A stretch of DNA of 64,000 bases from JAWKZG01 sp041396125 (GCA_041396125.1 JAWKZG010000002.1:62001-126000), one strand, 5' to 3'; shown: positions 1 through 9,577, counted from the first letter of the stretch. The notes: generated by a model not told the origin, from the letters alone. Translations and numbers: made by a program.

Positions 1-59
1 AAGCAGCCGAAAGTCTGATGAAGCGTTACAAAAACACGCTGCGCGAATTAGCCAAATAA
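1..59 (+). CDS. C-terminal end of a probable antitoxin (partial)
   Basis: Read from base 3, the frame gives a short basic tail ending LMKRYKNTLRELAK and a TAA at 57-59. The doc toxin starts three bases later, the tight spacing expected of an antitoxin-toxin operon. The tail resembles the C-terminus of AbrB/MazE-type antitoxins that accompany Doc toxins, but only 19 codons are in the window. The antitoxin role is inferred mainly from position; a Phd-type antitoxin is also possible. Confidence 0.55.
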   Translation, partial: AAESLMKRYKNTLRELAK

Positions 60-62
60 GCC

Positions 63-452
63 ATGCGTGAACCACGCTGGTTGCTGGAAAGTGTTGTATT
101 GGCAATACACACGATGCTGCTGGAGGCGCATGGCGGAGAAGGCGGTATCAGAGACCAGGATATGCTCGCCTCCGCACTCGCACGTCCCAGAAATAAATAT
201 GCGTATGAGGATGATTGCAGTCTGTTTGATTTGGCAGCCGCGTATAGTTTCGGGCTGGCCAAGAACCATCCCTTCATCGATGGCAATAAGCGAACAGCGT
301 TTTTGTGCGGCACGCTGTTGCTTGAGTTAAACGGCTTAAAATTCACAGCGACCGAGCCAGACGCCGCGCTGACCTTTGAAGGTCTTGCCGCCGGAACCTT
401 GAGCGAAACTGATCTCACGGCGTGGTTTGAGTTGAATTCTGGCAGGGTGTGA
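63..452 (+). CDS. doc: Doc-family (death-on-curing) Fic-fold toxin
   Basis: This 129-residue protein carries the Fic/Doc signature HPFIDGNKRTA at residues about 68-78, containing the catalytic His and the phosphate-binding GNKR segment. Known Doc toxins of this length phosphorylate EF-Tu and stop translation until neutralised by a cognate antitoxin. The N-terminal helix bundle and the overall length match the family. It lies 3 bp after the preceding frame and was probably cotranscribed and translationally coupled with it. The key motif is intact, so the toxin is probably functional. An IS5-type element follows 150 bp downstream, which fits an accessory region. Confidence 0.9.
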   Translation: MREPRWLLESVVLAIHTMLLEAHGGEGGIRDQDMLASALARPRNKYAYEDDCSLFDLAAAYSFGLAKNHPFIDGNKRTAFLCGTLLLELNGLKFTATEPDAALTFEGLAAGTLSETDLTAWFELNSGRV

Positions 453-603
453 TGCTGGCATTCCATTGAGTCGTTACCCACTCGAACGATAAGCTCTCTG
501 CGTTAGCGCATCCTGGTGTGCTACCCAGCTACTTATGCTGGAATTGCGTGTTTCTTCATGCCAGTGTTTGGGGCTATTCGCTTCAATGTTAGTCCAACTC
601 ATT

Positions 604-620
604 AGACCTCTTGCAAAAGT
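604..620 (+). repeat. Left terminal inverted repeat of the IS5-type element
   Basis: Seventeen bases matching 13 of 17 positions of the reverse complement of 1470-1486. It begins immediately after the ATT at 601-603, which is repeated at 1487-1489. Confidence 0.8.
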
Positions 621-1445
621 CATGAGTAGAGCAAGAACCGGTTATAGAGTCCCGCAATTAAGTTCACCCGCAGTGCAAACCGCCGACAGCGGTTACGATA
701 ACGTTCAGCCAAAATGCTAAATATTTTCAACGAGCGAATCACATGCTCAACCTTGATGCGCACCCGCGCCAGGGCGCGATTATAGGCGCGCTGCTCCTCA
801 TCCAGCGGGCGGTATTGCGTCGCTTTGAACGGCAGCCAGGTTAGCGCATGAAGCTGTTGCAACCCCTGATAGCCCATGTCCGCGCCGCAGTGGGTGCGCT
901 CATTCAAGCGCAGCGGTTGCTGGGTAGACAGTGCTCTGTCATGGCACGAGCCGGGCACCAAGGCACTCGACAACACCACCTCGCTGTGCGATTCGATCAG
1001 CAGCAGAGCCTTGAGGCTGTGGCGCTTTTTCTTGCCGCTAGAGTAGCGGTGCTGTTTTTTTTAGGGCGCTCAATCGGGGTCTCGGTGGCATCGAGTAATA
1101 CCAGTTCCAAACCCTCGCCCAGTTGCAGTGCCCGGTGGCGGCTGGGCAGGTTAAAGCGCCCCGAGTCCAGCAAGCGCCGTTCCACCTTGCTCACGATCCG
1201 CTGGGCAGTGGATTCATACCCCCAAAGCACGCCCCAACATGAAACAATGTGCGATACTCACGCCAGTACTGCAGCGTCAGCAGCAGTTGATCGGCCACCG
1301 ACAGCTCACTGGGTCGTCCCGGCTTACGTTTGGTCTGCTCGGCTGCTTCCAGCACCTCTACCATCTCGTCAAACAGCATACATTTAACACCACAGTAGCG
1401 TTTGAATGCCGCGTCACTAAAATCTATCAGTTGTTCGTATTTCAT
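620..1445 (-). pseudogene. IS5-family DDE transposase, two frameshifts
   Basis: Three minus-strand frames join into one transposase of about 275 residues: 1445 to about 1232, about 1232 to about 1055, and about 1055 to 620. The N-terminal part (MKYEQL...KRKPGRPSELS) is the helix-turn-helix domain of DDE_Tnp_4-type enzymes. The middle holds LVLLDATETPIERPKK with the first catalytic Asp, and the C-terminal part holds GADMGYQGL and a closing RVRIKVEHVIR helix. One base is missing in a G run near 1232 and one in the run of eight A (plus-strand T) at 1051-1058. Restoring both gives exactly 276 codons. The second site reads A_AAA_AAC in phase, a canonical -1 slippery heptamer, so recoding there is possible. 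Confidence 0.85.
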
Positions 1446-1469
1446 GCTTTTTACATGAGGGGTAAATCT

Positions 1470-1486
1470 ACTTTTGTTAGAGGCCA
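1470..1486 (-). repeat. Right terminal inverted repeat of the IS5-type element
   Basis: Partner of 604-620; followed directly by the ATT copy of the presumed target duplication at 1487-1489. Confidence 0.8.
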
Positions 1487-1602
1487 ATTAATTGTGATCG
1501 CAAGCTGATGGGCTTGCAAATTACCACAGCACCATCAGACTTTTTGATAATTACCAGATTCATTCGTAAATTCAATTTTTTCAATCAACAAATAGTATAA
1601 AC

Positions 1603-3588
1603 TTATTTTTTACCTTCCATGGCGTAATTATATCGCTGTTCAAGAACTTCTCGAACAGTCAGAAACAAATCTATTAGTTCTCGTTGCTGAGAAGTTGTTG
1701 CAGTGTGTAGCTTGAGTGATGAAACTTGTTGTAGATCAGTTATTCCAGAATTATTTTTCGGGCGATAAATGAATTCTCTAGCAGTTATCCCTGTCTTCAG
1801 TGATTCAAATTGTTGTGAAAACCATTCTACCCAAACTAGCTTCAATAGCGGCGCTATTGACGGTTTTGGTGATTTTCTATTTAGAGCTTTAATAGTCCAT
1901 TTTTTAAAACCTAAAGAAACCTTACCTTTCTCTTGGATAGGAGTTGCCGGAAGAAATACAGCAGATGTTTGAGAAGGTTCAATTACACCGTAAACGGCTA
2001 CTACGGTAGCACAATCCTCTTCTGGATTTAGCATTCCATATGGAGTGCCTGATTCAAGAGTTACTACCTCACCAGGAGCTACTAACCGTCCATTTTTTTT
2101 ATTATGGAGAAAATCTAGTTGCGATGGATAACCTATAGTAGGCCGCACCATCCATCCTGAAGAAGATGACATTGTCCAAGAAATGTCATAACAAAGATCT
2201 CTAGAGAGTGCACCCAGCTCCCAAAGGTAGCTAGTCTCTGCATTTATCTTATCTACGCTAGATTCTTTGTTTATGGTGTTGAGTCGTTTGATAAGATGAA
2301 GAATAGCAATGTCAATTCGCCCAATAGTAACCATGATGTTGGTAAAGTCTTTGTCTAAAGAAATTGTTTTTTCTAAAGAAAATTTAGTAGACGAAAGCTT
2401 TTTATTTGCCGCTTCCAATACAGAATATAATTCGCCTAGTGCTGCAATATCTCTCTCTGGTAAATTACGATAAAACGACATAAAAATATAAGCATAAGAG
2501 TCAGCATTTTTAGCGCGGTAAAATAACGGACTCATACGCTGAAATGCTTCAGTAGATTTCTCATATTCTCGCGCTGCAAAACTTGATATGCCTTCGCCCC
2601 ACGTTGACCAAAGTTTGCGTTCCTGGTTAGTACCTAAGGCGTCTTTATAGAACTTAGCAGCCTCTGGAAAGGCTCGCGCCGAAAAGACCGTTGCTGGTAG
2701 CTTAATGTGAACCTGTTTGGAGAGTTGGCTGAGAAATGAATCGCTAGGATATTCTTTAAGGATATTTAAGGTCCATTGTTGGATTCCCCAAACTGATAAT
2801 CCAATTTCCCCTCTTTCGGCAGTCTCTAACCCCAACCCTGAAAGACCATCAGCAATTGCTTCACTGGCCACATAGGCTGCGTAGCCTCTTAGCGGTGTCT
2901 TGGTTAATTCTGCTATCCGGAATGCTTTGGCTGCGAGTACTATATTTGGCAATTGCCTGATCGAAAATCGGCGAGTTTGAGCTTGCTCAGTGTCTTGAAT
3001 TTGTACCAAATCCATATCGGCTAAAATCTCACGTTTCGTCCATTCAGGGCCTAAATCCATAAAAGGTACTGTACTTCGTTCAAATACGATTGTTTTCCTT
3101 GATTTCAATGCTATTCGAACCACAGTATATTCGCCTGAAAGCGGCGAAAACCTAAGGTTTGGTTTTCTATCTAATAGATAGTAAATTGAGTCGCTCAATT
3201 GTGGAAAGCCCGTAGCTCGCCGTAAAGCAGACAAGTCATTATCCGTTAAAGTGTCAATTAATTCCTCCATAACTACCCACTTAGGAATTTCTCCTTTTTC
3301 TCCAATGCTATTTAATAAAAGCGATAGACGAAGTAGCCGGATAATCGCGGCACGACCTGCAGGTTTATCACTAAGATCGCTGTGAGAAATAGCAATAGCG
3401 TCACGCATAAGCACTGAATCTCCGCGAAGAGCGGTAAAGTCTGAGGCGATCTTCAACAAGTCAGCATCATTGTTGGCTGACTTCATTTCTGCCAATATCG
3501 CAAGCGTACTTGTATTTAAGTCAGAAAACGCTTCCTGTACAAACAAAAAAGCAAAAATAATAATTGTTCCTCTCAACGAAGATGTCAT
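1603..3588 (-). CDS. Unrecognised exported protein, 661 aa
   Basis: I do not recognise this family. The first 22 residues form a plausible Sec signal peptide (hydrophobic GTIIIFAFLFVQ, then AFS before the mature part), with no further obvious membrane segment. The body looks largely helical, and a more beta-like stretch around residues 480-560 contains aromatic and Gly/Pro-rich patches. Its start overlaps the stop of the upstream 212-residue gene by 4 bp, so the two are one translationally coupled operon. Base composition is clearly AT-richer than the tkt-gap-pgk block, and an IS5-type element lies just downstream, which suggests horizontal acquisition. No catalytic motif is visible and no function is proposed. 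Confidence 0.75.
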   Translation of the reverse strand: MTSSLRGTIIIFAFLFVQEAFSDLNTSTLAILAEMKSANNDADLLKIASDFTALRGDSVLMRDAIAISHSDLSDKPAGRAAIIRLLRLSLLLNSIGEKGEIPKWVVMEELIDTLTDNDLSALRRATGFPQLSDSIYYLLDRKPNLRFSPLSGEYTVVRIALKSRKTIVFERSTVPFMDLGPEWTKREILADMDLVQIQDTEQAQTRRFSIRQLPNIVLAAKAFRIAELTKTPLRGYAAYVASEAIADGLSGLGLETAERGEIGLSVWGIQQWTLNILKEYPSDSFLSQLSKQVHIKLPATVFSARAFPEAAKFYKDALGTNQERKLWSTWGEGISSFAAREYEKSTEAFQRMSPLFYRAKNADSYAYIFMSFYRNLPERDIAALGELYSVLEAANKKLSSTKFSLEKTISLDKDFTNIMVTIGRIDIAILHLIKRLNTINKESSVDKINAETSYLWELGALSRDLCYDISWTMSSSSGWMVRPTIGYPSQLDFLHNKKNGRLVAPGEVVTLESGTPYGMLNPEEDCATVVAVYGVIEPSQTSAVFLPATPIQEKGKVSLGFKKWTIKALNRKSPKPSIAPLLKLVWVEWFSQQFESLKTGITAREFIYRPKNNSGITDLQQVSSLKLHTATTSQQRELIDLFLTVREVLEQRYNYAMEGKK

Positions 3589-4223
3589 GGTAAACTCCTT
3601 AATTGACTAGGTACTATGTGAGGTGCAAGGTTGCGGGGCCTGCTTAAAATAAATGTCACACCCTTTGATTGCAGATCAGGCAATATGATTTCGAGATTTT
3701 TAATTTTCTCTCCGGATGGGCTTAAAAACTCTGGAGTTACTGTCAAACTTCCTTTAAGCCCTGGCCGATCTAATGTTGGGCAATAGTCAACATAAAGAAC
3801 ATCGCTGTCATTATCTGCTTGAGCACGGACATCAAAGTTTATTAGTTTTGGTGACGTAAAAATCGTAGCTGGTAGTTCTTGATTGATTTTTCGCGTCAAT
3901 ATTTCTGCGGCTTGGAAGCCACCAATAGGTATTGGGCCATTGGAAGAATTTATATCAAGGTTAATCCGTCCTAAAGCAAAATTTTCTGGGAGATTTGAAA
4001 ACGCAAACTCAAGGCATTGCCCTCCCCAATCTGTATCTGTTTTTCTCACTGCGACGACTGGTAGCACCGGCTTCGGAGCACAACATATATTCTTAATTAT
4101 ATCTGCTACACCAATAGCTTTAGTTATAAAATCAAATACTAGAATTGTTGCAGGGAGTAGAATGGTGATAATAGCCCATTTGGCCTTAACCATTTTCAAA
4201 ATTGGCCTCTTTTTACTATACAT
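3585..4223 (-). CDS. Unrecognised membrane-anchored protein, 212 aa
   Basis: First gene of the two-gene minus-strand operon. A basic N-terminus (MYSKKRPILKMVKAK) is followed by one hydrophobic segment at about residues 16-40 (WAIITILLPATILVF). The remaining roughly 170 residues would then lie outside the cytoplasm. A CC pair follows the membrane segment at about residue 47. The C-terminal part has alternating hydrophobic residues typical of beta structure. Its stop overlaps the start of the 661-residue exported protein. The pair probably works together in the envelope, but no family is recognised. A start at the internal Met-11 is also possible. Confidence 0.7.
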   Translation of the reverse strand: MYSKKRPILKMVKAKWAIITILLPATILVFDFITKAIGVADIIKNICCAPKPVLPVVAVRKTDTDWGGQCLEFAFSNLPENFALGRINLDINSSNGPIPIGGFQAAEILTRKINQELPATIFTSPKLINFDVRAQADNDSDVLYVDYCPTLDRPGLKGSLTVTPEFLSPSGEKIKNLEIILPDLQSKGVTFILSRPRNLAPHIVPSQLRSLP

Positions 4224-5285
4224 GGATCAATACTCTTTAAATTCGGTTTTGCTGGTGGATAATGTTTTCATCGATTTTGCAAGTTATTGTAAAAAATTTG
4301 ATATCTCTGCCGGTTTTCCATTCCAACAGAATTTTTCGGAAAATATAGGCCACGTTTTAACTGGATAAAGTATGAAAAAAAGCAGGATATCGAGATTTGG
4401 ATATTTACTCGGCGTTACTAGGCCACGATTCGGTAGGTGTGCAGCATGGCTGCTATAAGAAATAATTGCAGGTGGTGCTGATGTGTTCAAAACAAGTCTC
4501 CTGTTCAGTTTCTAATGCGCTGACCAGACTTGTGAACGTGTGGAATGTTTATTTTATGCGGGTGGTTTGAGGTGATTCTCTAGCGCAGATATCCATTTCT
4601 AATGCTATGTCTTAAAGCGTAGACCTCACTTGGGTTTTTTGCAAACTGCTACTCTATTTTTTTAAACCGTAACGACAAGCAAGTCGCACTTACTCCTCAT
4701 ACGATTCTTTCGTACGGGGTGCATCGGGTAGTTGCGTATCCAGTGACTGCCGATATCGCACGCGGCCTTCCATAAAGCGGGGCCATTCCGGAACTGACGG
4801 TGTTGAATCGGTTTGCTGCTGGTAGCAGACTCCATAATTTAGGATGATACCAGCGTAGATTATGTCCGCTACTGCCGGATTGCGTTCCGAAGCTTTTTGA
4901 TTTCTGCGATCAGCGGCTCAGGTGCTCAAGATCATTGTCCATACGTACCTCGATTGGGTTTCTGGCCTCCGTTGGATTTCTGGCAGGGCTTTGTAGCGGG
5001 CAGGCATAGCTTACGCTTTGTGAGGTGCCGCTTGCTGCGACCGGATATTTTTATCTTGGTTGGCAATAATCACCAGGATGCTGCTGTGGGTCGCGGGTTT
5101 TACGGCCTGTTCGGGCTCCCTGACCGGGCTTTGTTGACGGTTTCGGGGTCAATTCGGCATCTACCAGTGTTTGCTTGCGCTAATTTTCCTTATAATCGCC
5201 CCTCGTTTTGAACAATGATTTTTTCAACACCGCCACTTATTTACTGAGCGCTTGTCATGAGCGCTTGTTCGTTAGGAGATGATTG
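4224..5285. other. About 1 kb without a convincing gene
   Basis: No frame here has both a good start and protein-like composition. A minus-strand open frame at about 4699-4917 (73 codons, ending in RTKESYEE) lacks an upstream ATG and may be the remnant of a lost gene. A 104-codon plus-strand frame at 4897-5211 has skewed composition and no ribosome-binding site. The last 100 bp hold the likely tkt promoter and a directly repeated GAGCGCTTG near 5240-5262. The stretch separates the accessory patch from the housekeeping genes. Confidence 0.6.
5191..5196 (+). promoter_or_regulatory. Candidate -10 box for tkt-gap-pgk
   Basis: A perfect TATAAT lies 95 bp before the tkt start. No convincing -35 box is seen at 16-18 bp; TTGCTT at 5171 is 14 bp away. 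It is the best sigma70 candidate between the accessory patch and tkt. Confidence 0.45.
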
Positions 5286-7280
5286 ATGCCTTCGCGCAGA
5301 GAACTGGCTAATGCGATTCGTGCTCTTAGTATGGATGCTGTGCAGCAAGCCAACTCGGGCCATCCCGGTATGCCTATGGGAATGGCCGATATAGCTGAAG
5401 TACTTTGGAATGAATTCCTTCGCCATAACCCGACCAACCCTGACTGGGCGGATCGTGACCGGTTTGTTTTATCGAACGGGCATGGTTCAATGTTGCTGTA
5501 TTCCCTGCTGCACCTGTCAGGATACGATCTGCCGCTGGCGGAGCTGCGCAATTTCCGGCAGTTGCATTCCAAGACGCCGGGGCATCCTGAATATAGCGAT
5601 ACGCCTGGGGTGGAAACCACTACCGGACCGCTGGGTCAGGGGCTGGCCAATGCGGTGGGTATGGCCTTGGCCGAGCGCCAGCTGGCGGCCACGTTTAACC
5701 GGCCTGATCACTCGATTGTTGATCACTACACCTATGTTTTCCTGGGCGATGGCTGCCTGATGGAAGGGGTCTCGCACGAGGCCTGTTCACTGGCCGGTAC
5801 GCTGGGTCTGGGCAAACTGATTGCGCTGTACGACGACAACGGTATCTCGATTGACGGCAAGGTGCAGGGCTGGTTCAGCGAAGATGTGCCGAAGCGTTTT
5901 GGGGCTTATGGCTGGCAGGTTATTAGCAATGTCGACGGACACGATGCCGAAGCGATCAAAGCGGCCATTGCCGAAGCCCGGCAAACGACGGATCGCCCCA
6001 GTCTGATTTGCTGCAAAACCCAGATTGGTTACGGCTCGCCCAATAAAGCAGGCACCCACGGGGTGCATGGTGCGCCTCTGGGGGCAGACGAGATTGCCGC
6101 AACCCGTGCCCATATCGGCTGGTCGTATCCGCCGTTTGAGGTGCCGCAGTCGATTTATGCCGGTTGGGACGCCCGTGCCGAAGGTGCCCGTCGGGAAGCT
6201 GCCTGGCAGGAAACGTTCGAGTTATACCGGCAGGCGTATCCGGAACTGGCGGCTGAGTTCGAGCGCCGTCTGGCTGGCGAGCTGCCGGCTGACTGGAGCA
6301 AACACTATTCGGATTATATCGAGCAGACCGCGGCCGCCGGTGCGTCGCTGGCCACCCGGTCGGCGTCGCAGCAGGCGCTGAATGCACTGGGGCCGCTGCT
6401 GCCGGAAATGCTGGGCGGATCGGCTGATCTGACCGGTTCCAATAACACTAATTGGCAGGGCTCGGTCGCGATCAGCGCGGAGCAGGCCGGTAATTATCTG
6501 CATTATGGTGTGCGCGAGTTTGGCATGGGCGCGATCATGAACGGTATTGCCCTGCATGGCGGTCTGATTCCTTACGGCGGCACCTTCCTGGTGTTTTCCG
6601 ACTATGCCCGTAATGCGATTCGCATGGGTGCCTTGATGGGGCAGCGGGTCATTTATGTTCTGACCCATGACTCTATCGGTCTGGGCGAAGACGGACCTAC
6701 TCATCAGCCGGTCGAACACATGGCCAGTTTGCGGCTGATTCCCAATCTGGCTTTATGGCGACCCTGCGATGCGGTGGAAACGGCAGTGGCCTGGCAGGTG
6801 GCACTGGAACGGCGCAATGGCCCGACCTGTCTGATCCTGTCGCGGCAAAAGCTGCAGCATCAGACGCGTACCGCCGAGCAATTGCAGGCAGTCCGTCGCG
6901 GCGGCTATATTCTGCTGGATACTGACGGCTCGCCCGAGGCCATTATTATCGCGACCGGTTCGGAGGTCGATGTGGCCATGGTGGCGGCCCGCCAGCTCAA
7001 TGAGCAGGGGCGACGCATCCGGGTGGTGTCCATGCCGGCGGTAAATGCGTTCGAGGCGCAGGACGAAACTTATCGTGAGTCAGTGCTGCCCGCTGCAGTT
7101 AAAGCACGGGTGGCAGTCGAAGCCGGCGTCAGCGCGGCATGGTACAAGTACGTTGGCACCGAAGGGCGGGTTATCGGTCTGGATCGATTCGGTGCGTCGG
7201 CACCGGCAGGTGTCTTATTCGAGCATTTCGGCATTACGGCGGCGGAGGTTGTCCGTACGCTTGACGACATGCTCAACTGA
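5286..7280 (+). CDS. tkt: Transketolase
   Basis: This 664-residue protein transfers two-carbon ketol units between sugar phosphates with thiamine diphosphate, linking the pentose phosphate pathway (or Calvin cycle) to glycolysis. The N-terminal domain has NSGHPGMPMG at 23-32 and the ThDP motif beginning GDG at 154-156, with YDDNGISIDG downstream. The middle domain carries THDSIGLGEDGPTHQP, and the C-terminal domain is complete. Length matches bacterial transketolases. ATG 5286 is preferred over an in-frame TTG at 5283 because AGGAG at 5274-5278 is then 7 bp away. gap and pgk follow closely on the same strand, a cluster often seen in Proteobacteria. Confidence 0.97.
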   Translation: MPSRRELANAIRALSMDAVQQANSGHPGMPMGMADIAEVLWNEFLRHNPTNPDWADRDRFVLSNGHGSMLLYSLLHLSGYDLPLAELRNFRQLHSKTPGHPEYSDTPGVETTTGPLGQGLANAVGMALAERQLAATFNRPDHSIVDHYTYVFLGDGCLMEGVSHEACSLAGTLGLGKLIALYDDNGISIDGKVQGWFSEDVPKRFGAYGWQVISNVDGHDAEAIKAAIAEARQTTDRPSLICCKTQIGYGSPNKAGTHGVHGAPLGADEIAATRAHIGWSYPPFEVPQSIYAGWDARAEGARREAAWQETFELYRQAYPELAAEFERRLAGELPADWSKHYSDYIEQTAAAGASLATRSASQQALNALGPLLPEMLGGSADLTGSNNTNWQGSVAISAEQAGNYLHYGVREFGMGAIMNGIALHGGLIPYGGTFLVFSDYARNAIRMGALMGQRVIYVLTHDSIGLGEDGPTHQPVEHMASLRLIPNLALWRPCDAVETAVAWQVALERRNGPTCLILSRQKLQHQTRTAEQLQAVRRGGYILLDTDGSPEAIIIATGSEVDVAMVAARQLNEQGRRIRVVSMPAVNAFEAQDETYRESVLPAAVKARVAVEAGVSAAWYKYVGTEGRVIGLDRFGASAPAGVLFEHFGITAAEVVRTLDDMLN

Positions 7281-7307
7281 ACGCAGTTAACTGAACAGGA
7301 GTAAATG

Positions 7308-8319
7308 ATGGCTATCAAGGTTGCAATTAATGGCTACGGGCGGATCGGACGCAATATTCTGCGGGCTTTATACGAATCGGGCCGTAACCAGGACATCCAG
7401 ATCGTAGCGCTGAATGATCTGGGCGATGCCAATACTAATGCTCACCTGACCCGCTACGATACCGTGCACGGGCGCTTTCAGGGCGAAGTGAGCGTGTCTG
7501 GCGATACCATGACCGTCAATGGCGACGCAATCAAGGTTTTTGCCGAACGCGATCCGGCCAAACTGCCCTGGGGCGAGCTGGGCGTTGATGTTGTTTACGA
7601 GTGCACCGGGCTGTTCACCAGCAAGGCCAAAGCCGGCGCGCATCAGAACGGCTGGTGCCAAAAAAGTGATTATTTCAGCGCCGGGTGGTAAAGACGTGGA
7701 CGCCACGGTGGTTTACGGTGTTAACCATAATGTGCTGAAAGCGTCCGATACCGTTATTTCCAATGCCTCCTGCACCACCAATTGTCTGGCACCGCTGGTC
7801 AAGCCTTTGTACGATAATCTGGGCGTCGAATCGGGGCTGATGACGACCATCCATGCCTACACCAATGATCAGGTGCTGACCGATGTGTATCACACGGATC
7901 TGCGTCGGGCGCGTTCCGCCACCCAGTCCATGATCCCGACCAAAACCGGTGCAGCGGCTGCGGTAGGACTGGTGCTGCCCGAACTGAACGGCAAGCTGGA
8001 TGGCTTTGCGATGCGGGTGCCGACCATTAACGTTTCGATTGTCGATCTGAGCTTCATTGCCGGTCGTGCCACCAGTGTGGACGAGGTCAACAGCATTCTC
8101 AAAGCCGCCAGTGAAGGCGAACTGAAAGGTATTCTGGGCTATAACACCGAGCCGCTGGTGTCGATGGATTTCAATCACGATCCGCGTTCCAGCGTGTTTG
8201 ACGCCACCCAGACCAAAGTCATCGGTTCACTGGTCAAAGTGCTGAGCTGGTATGACAATGAGTGGGGCTTTTCCAACCGCATGCTGGATACCACGCAGGC
8301 TTTGATGAACGCCCGCTAA
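7308..8319 (+). CDS. gap: Glyceraldehyde-3-phosphate dehydrogenase (one frameshift)
   Basis: The enzyme oxidises and phosphorylates glyceraldehyde 3-phosphate to 1,3-bisphosphoglycerate. The N-terminal Rossmann motif INGYGRIGRNILRAL and the catalytic SNASCTTNCLAPL, with active-site Cys, are intact, as is the C-terminal SWYDNEWGFSNRM. The frame changes at about 7649, where CATCAGAACGGCTGG has one base too many. Removing the C restores the expected HQKAGAKKVIISAPGG passage and gives exactly 336 residues. An essential enzyme with a single indel and otherwise perfect conservation suggests a sequence error. ATG 7308, 6 bp after AGGAG, is preferred over ATG 7305. NDLGD after the second strand resembles Calvin-cycle-type GapB enzymes, a weak hint about cofactor use. 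Confidence 0.93.
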
Positions 8320-8387
8320 GTGCGCCCGTCTGCCCCGAGCAGCTGACACAGAGTGAGATAACCCGTTGTGACAACCCGGAGTTAATG

Positions 8388-9566
8388 ATGACTGTCTTGC
8401 AAATGGCAGACGTGGATCTTGCCGGTAAACGTGTTTTTATCCGTGCCGATCTGAATGTGCCGTTAAAAGAAGGCGCAATCGCTGATGACACCCGCATTCG
8501 TGCTTCCCTGCCGGCTATCCGGCAGGCGCTAAAGGCCGGCGCGGCGGTGATGCTGACATCGCATTTAGGCCGGCCGGAGGAGGGCGTGTTCTCAGCCGAG
8601 AATTCACTGCAACCGGTCGCTGATCGATTGACAGAATTGCTCGGTCAGCCCGTCACCCTGAAGCGTGACTGGGTGGAAGGTGTTGAGGTGCAGCCCGGTC
8701 AGGTGGTGTTGCTGGAAAACTGCCGCTTCAATAAGGGCGAAAAGAAAAACGACCCGGAACTCAGCCGGAAAATGGCCAAGTTATGCGATGTGTTTGTCAT
8801 GGATGCTTTCGGTACCGCTCATCGCGCTCAGGCCAGCACCTATGGTATTGCCCAGTATGCGCCGGTGGCTTGCGCCGGGCCGCTGTTGGCCACCGAGCTG
8901 GAAGCGTTAGGCAAAGCGCTGCAACAACCGGCCCGGCCGCTACTGGCCATCGTCGCCGGTTCGAAAGTCTCGACCAAACTGACCATTCTGAAAAGTCTGG
9001 CCGAGAAAGTCGATCAGCTGATTGTCGGCGGCGGTATTGCCAATACATTCCTGCTGGCGGCGGGTCTGCCGGTGGGCAAGTCGCTGCTGGAAGCTGATCT
9101 GGTGGAGGAAGCCAGAGCGATCATGAACATGATGCGCGAACGTGGCGCGAATGTGCCGATTCCAACCGATGTGGTCGTGGCCAAAACGTTTTCCGCTGAT
9201 GCTGAAGCCACTGTGAAAGCAGCGGCAGACGTCGCTGAAGACGACCTGATTCTGGATATCGGGCCAGAAACCGCTGCGACTCTGGCGCTGCAGCTGGAGC
9301 GGGCGGGCACGATTGTCTGGAATGGTCCGGTTGGCGTTTTCGAATTTGACCAGTTTAGCGAAGGGACGCGTACGCTGGCGCTGGCGATTGCCCGCTCCAA
9401 TGCGTTTTCTATCGCGGGCGGTGGCGATACACTGGCCGCGATCAGCAAATACGGTATTACCGACCGGGTCAGTTATATCTCGACCGGCGGCGGTGCGTTC
9501 CTGGAATTCCTGGAAGGTAAAAAATTACCCGCTGTAGAGATTCTCGAACAGCGGGCAACACGTTAA
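8388..9566 (+). CDS. pgk: Phosphoglycerate kinase
   Basis: The 392-residue enzyme transfers phosphate between 1,3-bisphosphoglycerate and ADP, the step after GAPDH. Visible hallmarks are KRVFIRADLNVPL near the N-terminus, HLGRP, the hinge-region segment AIVAGSKVSTKL, and the nucleotide-binding GPVGVFEF and GGGDTLAA near the C-terminus. The protein is complete. Of two adjacent ATGs (8385, 8388), 8388 lies 6 bp from GGAG and gives an N-terminus (MTVLQMADVDL) that aligns with E. coli Pgk. The gene ends in a strong terminator, closing the tkt-gap-pgk unit. Confidence 0.97.
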   Translation: MTVLQMADVDLAGKRVFIRADLNVPLKEGAIADDTRIRASLPAIRQALKAGAAVMLTSHLGRPEEGVFSAENSLQPVADRLTELLGQPVTLKRDWVEGVEVQPGQVVLLENCRFNKGEKKNDPELSRKMAKLCDVFVMDAFGTAHRAQASTYGIAQYAPVACAGPLLATELEALGKALQQPARPLLAIVAGSKVSTKLTILKSLAEKVDQLIVGGGIANTFLLAAGLPVGKSLLEADLVEEARAIMNMMRERGANVPIPTDVVVAKTFSADAEATVKAAADVAEDDLILDIGPETAATLALQLERAGTIVWNGPVGVFEFDQFSEGTRTLALAIARSNAFSIAGGGDTLAAISKYGITDRVSYISTGGGAFLEFLEGKKLPAVEILEQRATR

Positions 9567-9577
9567 TCCCCCTGTAT

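Larger units (their letters stand above)
604..1486 (-). mobile_element. IS5-family insertion sequence, about 883 bp, frameshifted
   Basis: Imperfect terminal inverted repeats of 17 bp (13 matches) bound the element: AGACCTCTTGCAAAAGT at 604-620, and its partner at 1470-1486, which reads TGGCCTCTAACAAAAGT on the other strand. A 3-bp direct repeat ATT flanks it at 601-603 and 1487-1489. The single transposase gene fills the element on the minus strand. Size, end sequence and short target duplication fit the IS5 family (IS1031/ISL2-like groups). The transposase needs two frame changes, so the element is either inactive, dependent on recoding, or misread. Confidence 0.85.

Noticed and set aside
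4897..5211. 104-codon plus-strand frame upstream of tkt
   Set aside because: No ribosome-binding site, unusual composition, runs into the likely tkt promoter, and resembles no known protein.
5283..5285. TTG as the tkt start
   Set aside because: It would lie only 4 bp from the Shine-Dalgarno sequence; the next codon, ATG 5286, has normal spacing.
7640..7665. Programmed frameshift in gapA
   Set aside because: No slippery heptamer is present and gapA is not known to be recoded; a single extra base is a better explanation.
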